Origin: Pseudomonas nitroreducens
GTDB lineage: Bacteria; Pseudomonadota; Gammaproteobacteria; Pseudomonadales; Pseudomonadaceae
Assembly: GCF_024170165.1 (NCBI RefSeq)
Contig: NZ_JALJXP010000016.1
Coordinates: 62,001 to 126,000, forward strand
Direction of reading: 5' to 3'
Length of the DNA stretch: 64,000 nt
Shown here: one piece after another, positions 38,809 through 46,532 of the stretch
Numbering within the stretch: position 1 is the stretch's first letter
Layout: every line of letters begins with the position of its first letter
Notes under the pieces: generated by a model
Databases searched by the model: none
Told to the model about the DNA's origin: nothing
Seen by the model: the letters and a program-made list of their open reading frames with translations, nothing else
Made by a program: the position numbers and the translations under genes

Positions 38809-39579
38809 ATGAAAAAGGCCATCGCCATTCTGGCGGCCGTCGTCGCCTTCTCCGCAAACGCGGGGGAGAAACTCGTGGTCGGCGCCACCCCGGTGCCCCA
38901 CGCCGAGATCCTCGAGTTCGTCAAACCGCAACTGGCCAAGGAAGGCGTCGACCTCGATATCAAGGTCTTCACCGACTTCATCCAGCCCAACCTGCAGCTC
39001 GCGCAGAAGAACCTCGACGCCAACTACTACCAGTACCGCCCCTTCCTCGATGACTTCAACAAGACCCGCCACACCGACCTGGTGCCGGTAGTGGGCATCC
39101 ACATCGAGCCCTTCGGTGCCTACTCCACCCGGTACAAGTCCCTCGCCGACCTCCCCGACGGCGCCAGCGTGGCCATCCCCAACGACCCGGTGAACACCGG
39201 CCGCGCCCTGGTGCTGCTGGCCGAGAGCGGCCTGATCAAGCTCAAGGACCCGACCAACCCGCAGTCCACCGAGCGCGACATCACCGACAACCCCAAACAC
39301 CTGAAGATCCGCGAACTCGAAGGCGCCCTGCTGACCCGCGCGGTGAAGCAGGTGGACCTGGCGTTCATCTTCGCCAACTACGCGCTGGAGGCCGGGATCG
39401 ACACCAAGAGCGCGCTGATCGTGGAGAAAGGCAAGGACCTCTACGCCGAGTTCCTCGTCGCCCGTCCGGACAACATCCAGGACCCGGGCATCCAGAAACT
39501 GGCCAAGGTGCTGAATTCGCCGGAAGTCCGCCAGTTCATCCTGACCCGCTACAAGGGTGAGATTGCCCCCGCCTTCTGA
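38809..39579 (+). CDS. metQ: NlpA/MetQ-family substrate-binding protein
   Basis: The 256-residue periplasmic binding protein has a short signal peptide ending in A-N-A (residues 1-18). No lipobox cysteine is present, unlike the classical lipoprotein MetQ, so it should be soluble in the periplasm. The NlpA domain is clear: V-G-A-T-P-V-P-H-A-E-I-L, F-T-D-F-I-Q-P-N, N-Y-Y-Q-Y-R-P-F-L and I-P-N-D-P-V-N-T-G-R-A-L. The substrate may be methionine or a sulfur analogue. It lies 128 bases after metI and 232 bases before metN, with a repeat in the second gap. Confidence 0.9.
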   Translation: MKKAIAILAAVVAFSANAGEKLVVGATPVPHAEILEFVKPQLAKEGVDLDIKVFTDFIQPNLQLAQKNLDANYYQYRPFLDDFNKTRHTDLVPVVGIHIEPFGAYSTRYKSLADLPDGASVAIPNDPVNTGRALVLLAESGLIKLKDPTNPQSTERDITDNPKHLKIRELEGALLTRAVKQVDLAFIFANYALEAGIDTKSALIVEKGKDLYAEFLVARPDNIQDPGIQKLAKVLNSPEVRQFILTRYKGEIAPAF

Positions 39580-39617
39580 TGGGGGTGCGGGCGCGGGGCG
39601 AATCACCCTCTCCCCCC

Positions 39618-39643
39618 GCCCTCTCCCGCAAGCGGGAGAGGGC
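39618..39643. repeat. Palindromic repeat inside the met operon
   Basis: GCCCTCTCCCGC and GCGGGAGAGGGC form a 12-bp perfect palindrome with AA at the centre. A related run (CTTCAGGGAGAGGGTTGG and neighbours) follows near 39749-39773. This CCCTCTCCC type of element is common between Pseudomonas genes. Here it interrupts metQ and metN and could weaken metN expression. Confidence 0.7.
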
Positions 39644-39811
39644 GCTATCCGAGTCGCCTGCGAACTCTGCTCTCACCGGCAACTTCAGCGCGCGCCGTCA
39701 TGAACGTCTGACGTCGCACTGGCAACACGCTCCGAACGGCCCCTCGCCCTTCAGGGAGAGGGTTGGGGAGAGGGCAAACCGCTCGCTCCGGACTACCGAA
39801 CAGGCCCCACC

Positions 39812-40870
39812 ATGGTCAGCTTCAACCGCAATCTCCAACTCGCCACCCAGCACATCGCCCTGCGCGGGCTGGGCAAGACCTACGCCGGCCACCACGGCCC
39901 GGTGGAGGCACTGAGCGACATCGAACTCGCCGTCCGCCGTGGCGAAGTGTTCGGCATCATCGGCCGCAGCGGCGCCGGCAAGAGCTCGCTGATCCGCACC
40001 CTCAACCGCCTGGAACACCCCAGCGTCGGCCAGGTGCTGATCGACGGCGAGGACATCGGCATTTTCGACTCCCGGCAACTGGCCGGCCTGCGCCGTCGAG
40101 TCGGCATGATCTTCCAGCACTTCAACCTGATGTCGGCCAAGACCGTGGCGCAGAATATCGCCCTGCCCCTGCGCGTGGCCGGCGTACCCAAGGCGCGCAT
40201 CGCCGAGCGGGTTGACGAACTGCTGCAGCTCGTGGGACTGGAGGACAAGCGCCACGCCTACCCGGCGCAGCTCTCCGGCGGGCAGAAGCAGCGTGTCGGT
40301 ATCGCCCGCGCGCTGGTGCACCAGCCGGAAATCCTGCTCTGCGACGAAGCCACCTCGGCGCTGGATCCGGAAAGCACCCAGGCCATCCTCGCGTTGCTGC
40401 GCGACATCAACCGCCGCCTCGGCCTGACCATCGTGCTGATCACCCACGAGATGGCGGTGATCCGGGAAATCTGCGACCGCGTGGTAGTGCTCGAGCGCGG
40501 GCGCATCGTCGAGCAGGGCGAAGTCTGGGAAGTCTTCGGCAATCCTCGGCACGAGGTCAGCCGCACCCTGCTCGGCTCGCTGCAGCACCTGCCGCCGGAC
40601 CTGCTGGCACGGCTGGAACACCCCACGGAAAACGAGGTCATCCTCGACCTGCACTACACCGGCGTGCGCGAACAGGAGCCGGACCTGCTGGCCATCGCCC
40701 AGGCCCTGGGCAGCCACATCAGCCTGCTGCACGGCGGCATCGAGCGTATCCAGGGGCGCGCCCTTGGTCGCCTGCTGCTGAGTGTCGCCGCCCCCGCCGC
40801 CAGCGCCACGCAACTGCTCGAACGTGCCCGCGATGTCGCCGACCGCCTGGAGCTGCTCGGCCATGCCTGA
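39812..40870 (+). CDS. metN: MetN-type ABC transporter ATP-binding protein
   Basis: The 352-residue ATPase has Walker [10 protein letters not shown], the Q-loop I-F-Q-H-F-N-L-M, the signature L-S-G-G-Q-K-Q-R, Walker [13 protein letters not shown] and the H-loop I-T-H-E. A C-terminal NIL domain (about residues 270-350) is the methionine-sensing inhibitory domain of MetN, so import is probably shut by internal substrate. In usual loci metN comes first; here it follows metI and metQ after a repeat-containing gap. Confidence 0.92.
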   Translation: MVSFNRNLQLATQHIALRGLGKTYAGHHGPVEALSDIELAVRRGEVFGIIGRSGAGKSSLIRTLNRLEHPSVGQVLIDGEDIGIFDSRQLAGLRRRVGMIFQHFNLMSAKTVAQNIALPLRVAGVPKARIAERVDELLQLVGLEDKRHAYPAQLSGGQKQRVGIARALVHQPEILLCDEATSALDPESTQAILALLRDINRRLGLTIVLITHEMAVIREICDRVVVLERGRIVEQGEVWEVFGNPRHEVSRTLLGSLQHLPPDLLARLEHPTENEVILDLHYTGVREQEPDLLAIAQALGSHISLLHGGIERIQGRALGRLLLSVAAPAASATQLLERARDVADRLELLGHA

Positions 40871-41048
40871 CCGCCTGCCGATGATCGGCGCGTTCTCGGC
40901 CATCGTCCTGCGGATGGGCATCCCGCAGGTACTGGTGCGGGTCATCACCGCCCTGATGGAATCTTCCAGGCGCGCTGGCTCAATCAGCGCCGGTGACGTT
41001 CGTCGGTTGAATCCGGCGCAGCCCTGTCACCACGTGGGTTGCGTCTAA
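40863..41048 (+). CDS. Possible 61-residue ORF overlapping the metN end
   Basis: This short frame begins inside the last codons of metN. A GGAG ten bases before the ATG lies within metN. It encodes a peptide with a hydrophobic first half and a basic second half and no recognisable domain. Position and a Shine-Dalgarno-like site are the only support. Otherwise the 260 bases after metN hold no gene and no clear terminator. Confidence 0.2.
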   Translation: MPDRLPMIGAFSAIVLRMGIPQVLVRVITALMESSRRAGSISAGDVRRLNPAQPCHHVGCV

Positions 41049-41131
41049 CCTGACAACACACCCGCCCCTCCGTGCCCCGGCACAGCTCGTGGATGCGTGG
41101 CGTCCCTGTGCTCACTGCGGAGGCGTTCGTC

Positions 41132-41641
41132 ATGGCCAATCCCCTTTCCACCCTGGGTATCGTGCATACCGCCATCAGCCTGGTGCCGCTGGTCGCCGGC
41201 TTGTGGGCGTTCTACCAGGCCGGGCGCATCGACCCACGCAGCCCGGTGGGACGCTGGTACGTCTACGGGATGATCCTCGGCGTGCTGACGGCTTTCGGCC
41301 TCTCCAGCACCGGCGGTTTCAACGCCGGACACGCCATCGGCATCCTCTGCCTGATCGCCCTTGCGGTGGGCTGCTACGCGCAGCGGATCCATGCCCTTGG
41401 CGGCCTGGGCGAATACCTGGCAACGGCAGCGATGAGTTTCAGCTTCTTCCTGATGATGATCCCCACGCTCAACGAATCCCTCTCGCGCCTGCCGCCGTCC
41501 AACCCCATCGGCCACGGCCCGGACTCGCCGCCGGTGCAGACGGCGGTGATGGTCGCGCTGCTGATTTTCGTCCTCGGCGTGCTCTACCAGTTCTACCGCA
41601 TCCACCGCCGGCGCATGCCACCGGCACGCCCGGCGCACTGA
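41132..41641 (+). CDS. Small multi-pass membrane protein
   Basis: The 169-residue product has four predicted helices (about residues 7-24, 45-60, 65-85 and 95-115, with a further hydrophobic segment at 140-155), a basic C-terminus R-R-R, and no motif that identifies a function. GGAGG nine bases before the ATG makes this start far better than the one 20 codons upstream. It lies 38 bases before a VOC gene on the same strand and may be cotranscribed with it. Confidence 0.75.
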   Translation: MANPLSTLGIVHTAISLVPLVAGLWAFYQAGRIDPRSPVGRWYVYGMILGVLTAFGLSSTGGFNAGHAIGILCLIALAVGCYAQRIHALGGLGEYLATAAMSFSFFLMMIPTLNESLSRLPPSNPIGHGPDSPPVQTAVMVALLIFVLGVLYQFYRIHRRRMPPARPAH

Positions 41642-41679
41642 ACGTCTATGCTGGCGGCGACCCTTCAAGGAGCGCCGCC

Positions 41680-42033
41680 ATGACCGTCCGCCGCATCGTC
41701 GCCAACCTCGCCACCGGCAAGCCTGCCGACGTCGCGCGGTTCTACCGCGAGCTGTTCGACCTGGACGTGGTGATGGACCACGGCTGGCTGATCACCCTCG
41801 CCAGCGGCAACAGCGCGCTCGCACAGATGAGCCTGGCCAGCGAAGGCGGCTCGGGAGCGCCGGTGCCCGACCTGTCCATCGAGGTGGACAATCTCGACGA
41901 GGTGCACGAGCGCGCCCTCACGGCCGGCCACGAGATCACCTACGCACTGACCGTCGAGCCCTGGGGCGTGCGACGTTTCTTCGTGCGTGACCCGTTGGGG
42001 ACGCTGCTCAATGTGCTGGAGCACAGCCGTTGA
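41680..42033 (+). CDS. Glyoxalase/VOC-superfamily protein
   Basis: The 117-residue, single-domain VOC protein starts with N-L-A-T-G-K-P-A-D-V-A-R-F-Y-R-E-L-F-D. It ends with the usual R-R-F-F-V-R-D-P-L-G-T-L-L-N-V-L-E-H, where Glu is the expected metal ligand at the final position. It could be a bleomycin-resistance-like binding protein or a small lyase. AAGGAG ten bases upstream fixes the start. A longer frame upstream overlaps the membrane-protein gene and is not used. Confidence 0.88.
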   Translation: MTVRRIVANLATGKPADVARFYRELFDLDVVMDHGWLITLASGNSALAQMSLASEGGSGAPVPDLSIEVDNLDEVHERALTAGHEITYALTVEPWGVRRFFVRDPLGTLLNVLEHSR

Positions 42034-42041
42034 CGGGCGGA

Positions 42042-42064
42042 TTCGCGAGCAAGCTCGCTCCTAC
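42042..42064 (-). repeat. Single REP element
   Basis: One REP of the GCGAGC/GCTCGC subtype, without a partner, lies eight bases after the VOC stop and before the end of the convergent hydrolase gene. Confidence 0.8.
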
Positions 42065-42113
42065 CGGGGAAGCGCCGAGGCACAGGTAGAAGCCAGCCTG
42101 CTCACGGCTGGTC

Positions 42114-42935
42114 TCAGCGATTGAGGAAGCCCAGCAGGTCCTCGTTCACCTGGTCGGCCAGGGTGGTGCACATGCCGTGCGGGCCGCCCTTGTAGACCTT
42201 CAGTTCCCCCTTCTGCACCAGTTCCACCGAGCGCTGACCGGCGGCGCCGATGGGCACGATCTGGTCATCGTCGCCGTGGAGGATCAGCGCCGGTACATCG
42301 ATCTTCTTCAGGTCCTCGGTGTAGTCCACCTCGGAGAATTCGTGGATGCACAGGTATTGCCCGAGGTGCCCGCCAGTCATGCCCTGCAGCCAGAAGTTGT
42401 CGATCACGCCCTGGGACTGCTTCGCGCCGGGCCGGTTGTAGCCGTAAAACGGCACCGCCAGGTCCTTGAAGAATTGCGAGCGGTCTTCCTTCACGCCCTT
42501 GCGGATGCCATCGAACACGTCGATCGGCAGGCCGCCGGGGTTGGCAGCCGTCTTGAGCATCAGCGGCGGCACCGCACCGATCAGCACCGCCCCGGAAAGA
42601 CGTTTGGTGCCATGCCGGCCGATGTAGCGCGTCACCTCGCCGCCACCGGTTGAATGGCCCACCAGCGTGGCGGACTTGAGGTCCAGTGCGTCGATCACTG
42701 CCGCCAGGTCGTCGGCATAGGTGTCCATGTCGTTGCCGTTGGCCGGCTGGCCCGAGCGACCATGGCCACGGCGGTCGTGGGCGATAACCCGGTAGCCCTT
42801 CTGCACCAGGAACAGCATCTGCGCGTCCCAGGCGTCGGCATTCAGCGGCCAGCCATGGGAGAACACCACCGGCTGCCCGCTGCCCCAATCCTTGTAGAAG
42901 ATCTGTGTGCCATCTTTCGCTTTGACGAAGCTCAT
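42114..42935 (-). CDS. Alpha/beta-hydrolase of the non-heme haloperoxidase/esterase type
   Basis: The 273-residue enzyme shows the oxyanion strand [15 protein letters not shown], the nucleophile elbow G-H-S-T-G-G-G near residue 96, the catalytic Asp in L-H-G-D-D-D-Q and the His in G-G-P-H-G-M. The set matches the cofactor-free haloperoxidase / arylesterase group, which hydrolyse small esters and can form peracids. It follows the LysR gene on the same strand after 139 bases, so it might share its signal. No signal peptide, hence cytoplasmic. Confidence 0.92.
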   Translation of the reverse strand: MSFVKAKDGTQIFYKDWGSGQPVVFSHGWPLNADAWDAQMLFLVQKGYRVIAHDRRGHGRSGQPANGNDMDTYADDLAAVIDALDLKSATLVGHSTGGGEVTRYIGRHGTKRLSGAVLIGAVPPLMLKTAANPGGLPIDVFDGIRKGVKEDRSQFFKDLAVPFYGYNRPGAKQSQGVIDNFWLQGMTGGHLGQYLCIHEFSEVDYTEDLKKIDVPALILHGDDDQIVPIGAAGQRSVELVQKGELKVYKGGPHGMCTTLADQVNEDLLGFLNR

Positions 42936-43074
42936 TTAGGTCGTTTCCTTCAGGGAGTGGTTGAAAAGAAACGCCGCAACTCCAGCGACTACGGACCGCT
43001 CTACGGCGGCCTTGAGCATAGCCAGCACAGTGATTCAGGCAGCCACGCCCGGTGGCTTTCCGACGAGCGACGGC

Positions 43075-43974
43075 TCAATCGATGCCGGCCGCGAACAAAC
43101 CGCCGAGCCAGTCGGAGAACACCCGCAGGCGCCGCGACATCTGCCGGCGCACCGGGTGCAACACGCTGACCGGCAGCGGCGGCGGCTGCCAGGCGCGCAG
43201 CACCTCCACCAGCTCACCGCTGGCGAGGCCTTCGCGCAGGTGGTAGCGCGGTGCCTGGATCATGCCGAAGCCCGCGCGGCAGGCAGCGATATAGGCGTCG
43301 GCGTTGTTCACCGTGATCCGGCTGGGCAGCCGCTGGGTGCGCAGTTGGCCATCGAAGCGGAACTCCAGGTCGAAGATGCGCCCGCTGGAGGCCGACTGGT
43401 AGTTGACCGCCAGATGCCCTTCGAGCCGGTCCGGATGCTCGGGCAGGCCAAACTCCTGCACGTAGGCGCGGCTCACGCAGGTCAGCTGCTCCAGCTCGGC
43501 GATGCGCCGGCCGACCAGGCTGGAGTCCGGCAGTTCGCCCGCACGCAGCACGCAGTCCACGCCTTCGCGCACCAGGTCCACCTGGCGGTCATTCAGGCTC
43601 AGTTCGAGTTCGATCTGCGGGTAGCGCCGGCAGAACTCCGGCAGTGCCGGGATAACCACCAGTCGGCCCAGCGAGCTGGGCAGGTCGACGCGCAGCTTGC
43701 CGCGAGGATTGTCGGGGGAATCGGAAAAACAGTTCTCCGCCTCCTCCAGGTCCTCCAGCAGGCGCACGCAGCGCTCGTAGTAGGCCTGGCCATCGGCGGT
43801 GACGCTGACCTGCCGCGTGGTGCGGCGCAGCAGTTGCACGCCCAGGTGCGTCTCCAGTTGCTGGATCAGCTGGGTCACGCTGGCGCGCGGCAGCTGCAGG
43901 CTGTCCGCCGCCTTGCCGAAGGCCTTGAGTTCGACGATGCGGGTGTAGACCTGCATGGCCTGCAAGCGGTCCAT
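43075..43974 (-). CDS. LysR-family transcriptional regulator
   Basis: The 299-residue protein has the N-terminal winged helix-turn-helix (residues 3-62, with A-F-G-K-A-A-D-S-L-Q-L-P-R-A-S-V-T-Q) and the LysR substrate-binding domain (about 90-295). It is divergent from the aldo/keto reductase gene with 116 bases between starts. A perfect dyad in that gap is a good operator candidate, so the reductase is its likely target and it probably regulates itself. Confidence 0.95.
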   Translation of the reverse strand: MDRLQAMQVYTRIVELKAFGKAADSLQLPRASVTQLIQQLETHLGVQLLRRTTRQVSVTADGQAYYERCVRLLEDLEEAENCFSDSPDNPRGKLRVDLPSSLGRLVVIPALPEFCRRYPQIELELSLNDRQVDLVREGVDCVLRAGELPDSSLVGRRIAELEQLTCVSRAYVQEFGLPEHPDRLEGHLAVNYQSASSGRIFDLEFRFDGQLRTQRLPSRITVNNADAYIAACRAGFGMIQAPRYHLREGLASGELVEVLRAWQPPPLPVSVLHPVRRQMSRRLRVFSDWLGGLFAAGID

Positions 43975-44008
43975 GGCGCACTCCGATTATTCATCCAGGC
44001 CAAATAGT

Positions 44009-44030
44009 TAAACCGTAATCCGCCGGTTTA
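44009..44030. promoter_or_regulatory. Candidate LysR operator
   Basis: TAAACCG and CGGTTTA form a perfect 7-bp inverted repeat with an 8-base spacer, between the divergent lysR and aldo/keto reductase genes. The length and the T...A edges fit LysR binding sites. Confidence 0.55.
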
Positions 44031-44090
44031 TCCATGCCGGACAAACAACAAGAATGGTCCTGTCTCACTACCCACCCGGAGAATCACGCT

Positions 44091-45083
44091 ATGAAGACCC
44101 GCCGCCTGGGCTCGCAAGGCCCCGTCGTCTCCGCCATCGGCCTCGGCTGCATGGGCATGTCCGACTTCTACACCACCGGCAGCGACGAGCAGGAATCCAT
44201 CGCCACCCTGCACCGCGCGCTGGAGCTGGGCGTCACCCTGCTCGACACTGCCGACATCTACGGTCCGCATACCAATGAAGAGCTGCTCGGCCGCGCGCTC
44301 AAGGGCAAGCGCGAGCAGGTTTTCCTCGCTACCAAGTTCGGCATCGTGCGCACCCCGGACCAGCCGCAGGCACGTGGCGCCAACGGCAGCCCGGAGTACA
44401 TCCGCCAGGCCGTGGAAGGCAGCCTGAAGCGCCTGGGCACCGACCACATCGACCTCTACTACCAGCACCGCGTCGACCCCGGCGTGCCCATCGAGGAGAC
44501 CGTCGGCGCCATGGCCGAGCTGGTGAAGGCCGGCAAGGTGCGCTACCTGGGCCTGAGCGAGGCCTCGGCGCAAACCCTGGAGCGCGCGCACAAGGTGCAC
44601 CCCATCACCGCGCTGCAGAGCGAGTACTCGCTGTGGACCCGTGACCCCGAGGAAAACGGCGTACTGGCCGCGTGTGCACGCCTGGGTGTCGGTTTCGTGC
44701 CCTACAGCCCGCTGGGCCGCGGCTTCCTCACCGGCGCGCTGAAGAGCCCGGATGATTTCGCGCAGGACGACTACCGCCGCTCCAGCCCGCGTTTCAGCGG
44801 AGACAACTTCGCGAAGAACCTGCTGCTGGTGGACAAGGTCGCCGAACTGGCCGCCGCCCGCGGGGTGAAGCCCTCGCAACTGGCGCTGGCCTGGGTGCTG
44901 GCCCAGGGCGAGCACCTGGTGCCGATCCCCGGCACCAAGCAGCGCAAGTACCTGGAAGAGAACGTCGCCGCCGTGGACCTGACGCTGACCCGGGCTGAAC
45001 GGCTGGAGCTGGACGCGATCTTCCCGGCCGGTGCGGCCGCCGGTGGGCGCTACAGCGAACAGGTGATGACGCTGATCCAGTAA
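44091..45083 (+). CDS. Aldo/keto reductase
   Basis: The 330-residue (beta/alpha)8-barrel NADPH oxidoreductase shows the catalytic tetrad: Asp in L-D-T-A-D-I-Y-G (with Tyr), Lys in A-T-K-F-G and His in Y-Y-Q-H-R-V-D-P. The cofactor segment V-P-I-P-G-T-K is near residue 285. It reduces aldehydes or ketones; the exact substrate is not evident. CCGGAG before the ATG sets the start. A 19-codon upstream extension lies over the regulatory region and is not used. Probably controlled by the divergent LysR. Confidence 0.92.
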   Translation: MKTRRLGSQGPVVSAIGLGCMGMSDFYTTGSDEQESIATLHRALELGVTLLDTADIYGPHTNEELLGRALKGKREQVFLATKFGIVRTPDQPQARGANGSPEYIRQAVEGSLKRLGTDHIDLYYQHRVDPGVPIEETVGAMAELVKAGKVRYLGLSEASAQTLERAHKVHPITALQSEYSLWTRDPEENGVLAACARLGVGFVPYSPLGRGFLTGALKSPDDFAQDDYRRSSPRFSGDNFAKNLLLVDKVAELAAARGVKPSQLALAWVLAQGEHLVPIPGTKQRKYLEENVAAVDLTLTRAERLELDAIFPAGAAAGGRYSEQVMTLIQ

Positions 45084-45150
45084 AAGCTCTGCAACGGGGC
45101 TCCGGTGGACGCTCGCAGCGGTTATGCTGACGGGGTCCACCGGAGGCTCC

Positions 45151-45618
45151 ATGCGATTCGTTCCCGCCGTACTGCTCGCACTTTCCTTCCTTCCCCTCGC
45201 CGCCCACGCGGATGAGGAATGCCAGGTGACGGCCGTGTTCAGCGGCGACCAGTTGACCTGCCAGCGTGCAGACGGCGGCGATACCACCATCCACCTGCGC
45301 GGCGTCAGCGCCCCGGAACTGGAACAGCCCTTTGGCCAGCGCTCCCGCGCGGCCCTGGTGCAACTCGCCCTGGGCAAGAGCGCCACGCTCAAGCACGCCG
45401 AGCCGCTACCCGACGGCAGCCTTCGCGCGGCGGTCTGGGTCACCCCGGCCGAATGCCCGAACTGCGGTCACACCCTGGATATCGGCCGGGCACAGCTGAG
45501 CATCGGCCTGGCGCGCTGGCGGCAGAGCGACGCGCAGACGCCCGAGGAAGTCGGCCAGTACCAGTTCGAGGAACACGAAGCCAGGGCGCGGCGCACCAAC
45601 CTCTGGCGCAAGCCCTGA
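45151..45618 (+). CDS. Exported staphylococcal-nuclease-like protein
   Basis: The 155-residue protein has a signal peptide ending A-A-H-A (residue 20) followed by an OB-fold with the SNase-like pattern L-R-G-V-S-A-P-E-L and Q-P-F-G-Q-R-S-R-A-A-L. The second half has two cysteines in E-C-P-N-C-G, and the usual catalytic acids and arginine of active nuclease are not all evident. It may be a degenerate nuclease or only share the fold. CCGGAGG before the ATG supports this start over one nine codons upstream. Confidence 0.8.
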   Translation: MRFVPAVLLALSFLPLAAHADEECQVTAVFSGDQLTCQRADGGDTTIHLRGVSAPELEQPFGQRSRAALVQLALGKSATLKHAEPLPDGSLRAAVWVTPAECPNCGHTLDIGRAQLSIGLARWRQSDAQTPEEVGQYQFEEHEARARRTNLWRKP

Positions 45619-45630
45619 CGCGGGCATCCG

Positions 45631-46437
45631 TCAGTTGCTGACGTAGTGCTGCAGGATGCGCCGGTCCTCGCCCTCTTCCACCAGCGTCTTGAGCGTTTGC
45701 GCATAGCGACGGACGAATTCCTCGTCCTGGGTGCGCTTGCTGAAGGCGACTTCCGCCGACTCCGCTGACACCACCACGCCGGTGGGCTCGATGCGCCCGG
45801 CCAGGCCCAGCTGCTGCAGCTCGTACTGGCCGCTGTGCTCGTCGGCGATGATGCCGTCGATGCGGCCCTTGTCGACCATGTGCCAGAGATTGGTCCGGCT
45901 GGGATTGAAGAACACCCGCGCGGCGTAGTCCGGGTCAGCCATCAACTGGCGGTAAGGCTCGCCGTAGGACACGTCGATCTGCGCGCCCAGGCGGAAATCA
46001 CTGCCCGGCAGATCGGCAAGCTGGTGCAGGCTGCCCAGTTGCGGGAGCCCGCGACGCACGAAAAGAATGTTGCGCGAGGGCGGCAGCACGGTGCCGGAAA
46101 ACCACGCGTAGGCCTCGCGCTCGGGCTTGCGGAAGGCGCCGGGCAGTACGTCGAGGCGGCCCAGTTCCAGCTCCTTGAGCGCCCTCGCCCAAGGCAGCTT
46201 GACCATGTGCACCTCGCAGCCCAGGCGCTCCAGCACGGTGCGATTCAGCTCGACGTAGAGCCCGCCGACGCTGCCGTCGGGCAACTGCATGCTGAAGGGC
46301 GGGTCGTCATCCCAGCGCAGGGTCTTCTCGCAGGCGGCCAGCGGCAAGCTGGCCAGCGCCAGGCCCAGCAGGACCAGGCGCCTCAGGCGCGCACGCGGGA
46401 ACAATGGCAGGCGATGGACTTGCGACGGCAAGATCAC
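45631..46437 (-). CDS. Amino-acid-type (SBP_bac_3) solute-binding protein, possible lipoprotein
   Basis: The 268-residue protein is related to periplasmic binding proteins of polar amino acid ABC importers. N-terminal residues include a hydrophobic segment ending in L-A-A-C near residue 36, which fits a lipobox, so it may be anchored. The binding domain has Y-V-E-L-N-R-T-V-L-E and G-R-L-D-V-L-P-G-A. No permease or ATPase gene is adjacent. Orphan proteins of this kind often serve as sensory or scavenging receptors. It converges with the nuclease-like gene, twelve bases apart, without a clear terminator. Confidence 0.82.
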   Translation of the reverse strand: MILPSQVHRLPLFPRARLRRLVLLGLALASLPLAACEKTLRWDDDPPFSMQLPDGSVGGLYVELNRTVLERLGCEVHMVKLPWARALKELELGRLDVLPGAFRKPEREAYAWFSGTVLPPSRNILFVRRGLPQLGSLHQLADLPGSDFRLGAQIDVSYGEPYRQLMADPDYAARVFFNPSRTNLWHMVDKGRIDGIIADEHSGQYELQQLGLAGRIEPTGVVVSAESAEVAFSKRTQDEEFVRRYAQTLKTLVEEGEDRRILQHYVSN

Positions 46438-46532
46438 GACTCACAGCAGGAGAAGACGGATGACCTGAGTGTATTGAACCCGATGCCTGTGTGACCAGAG
46501 GCGATCGGGTTCGCACGTTGGTTCCGTTTCGC

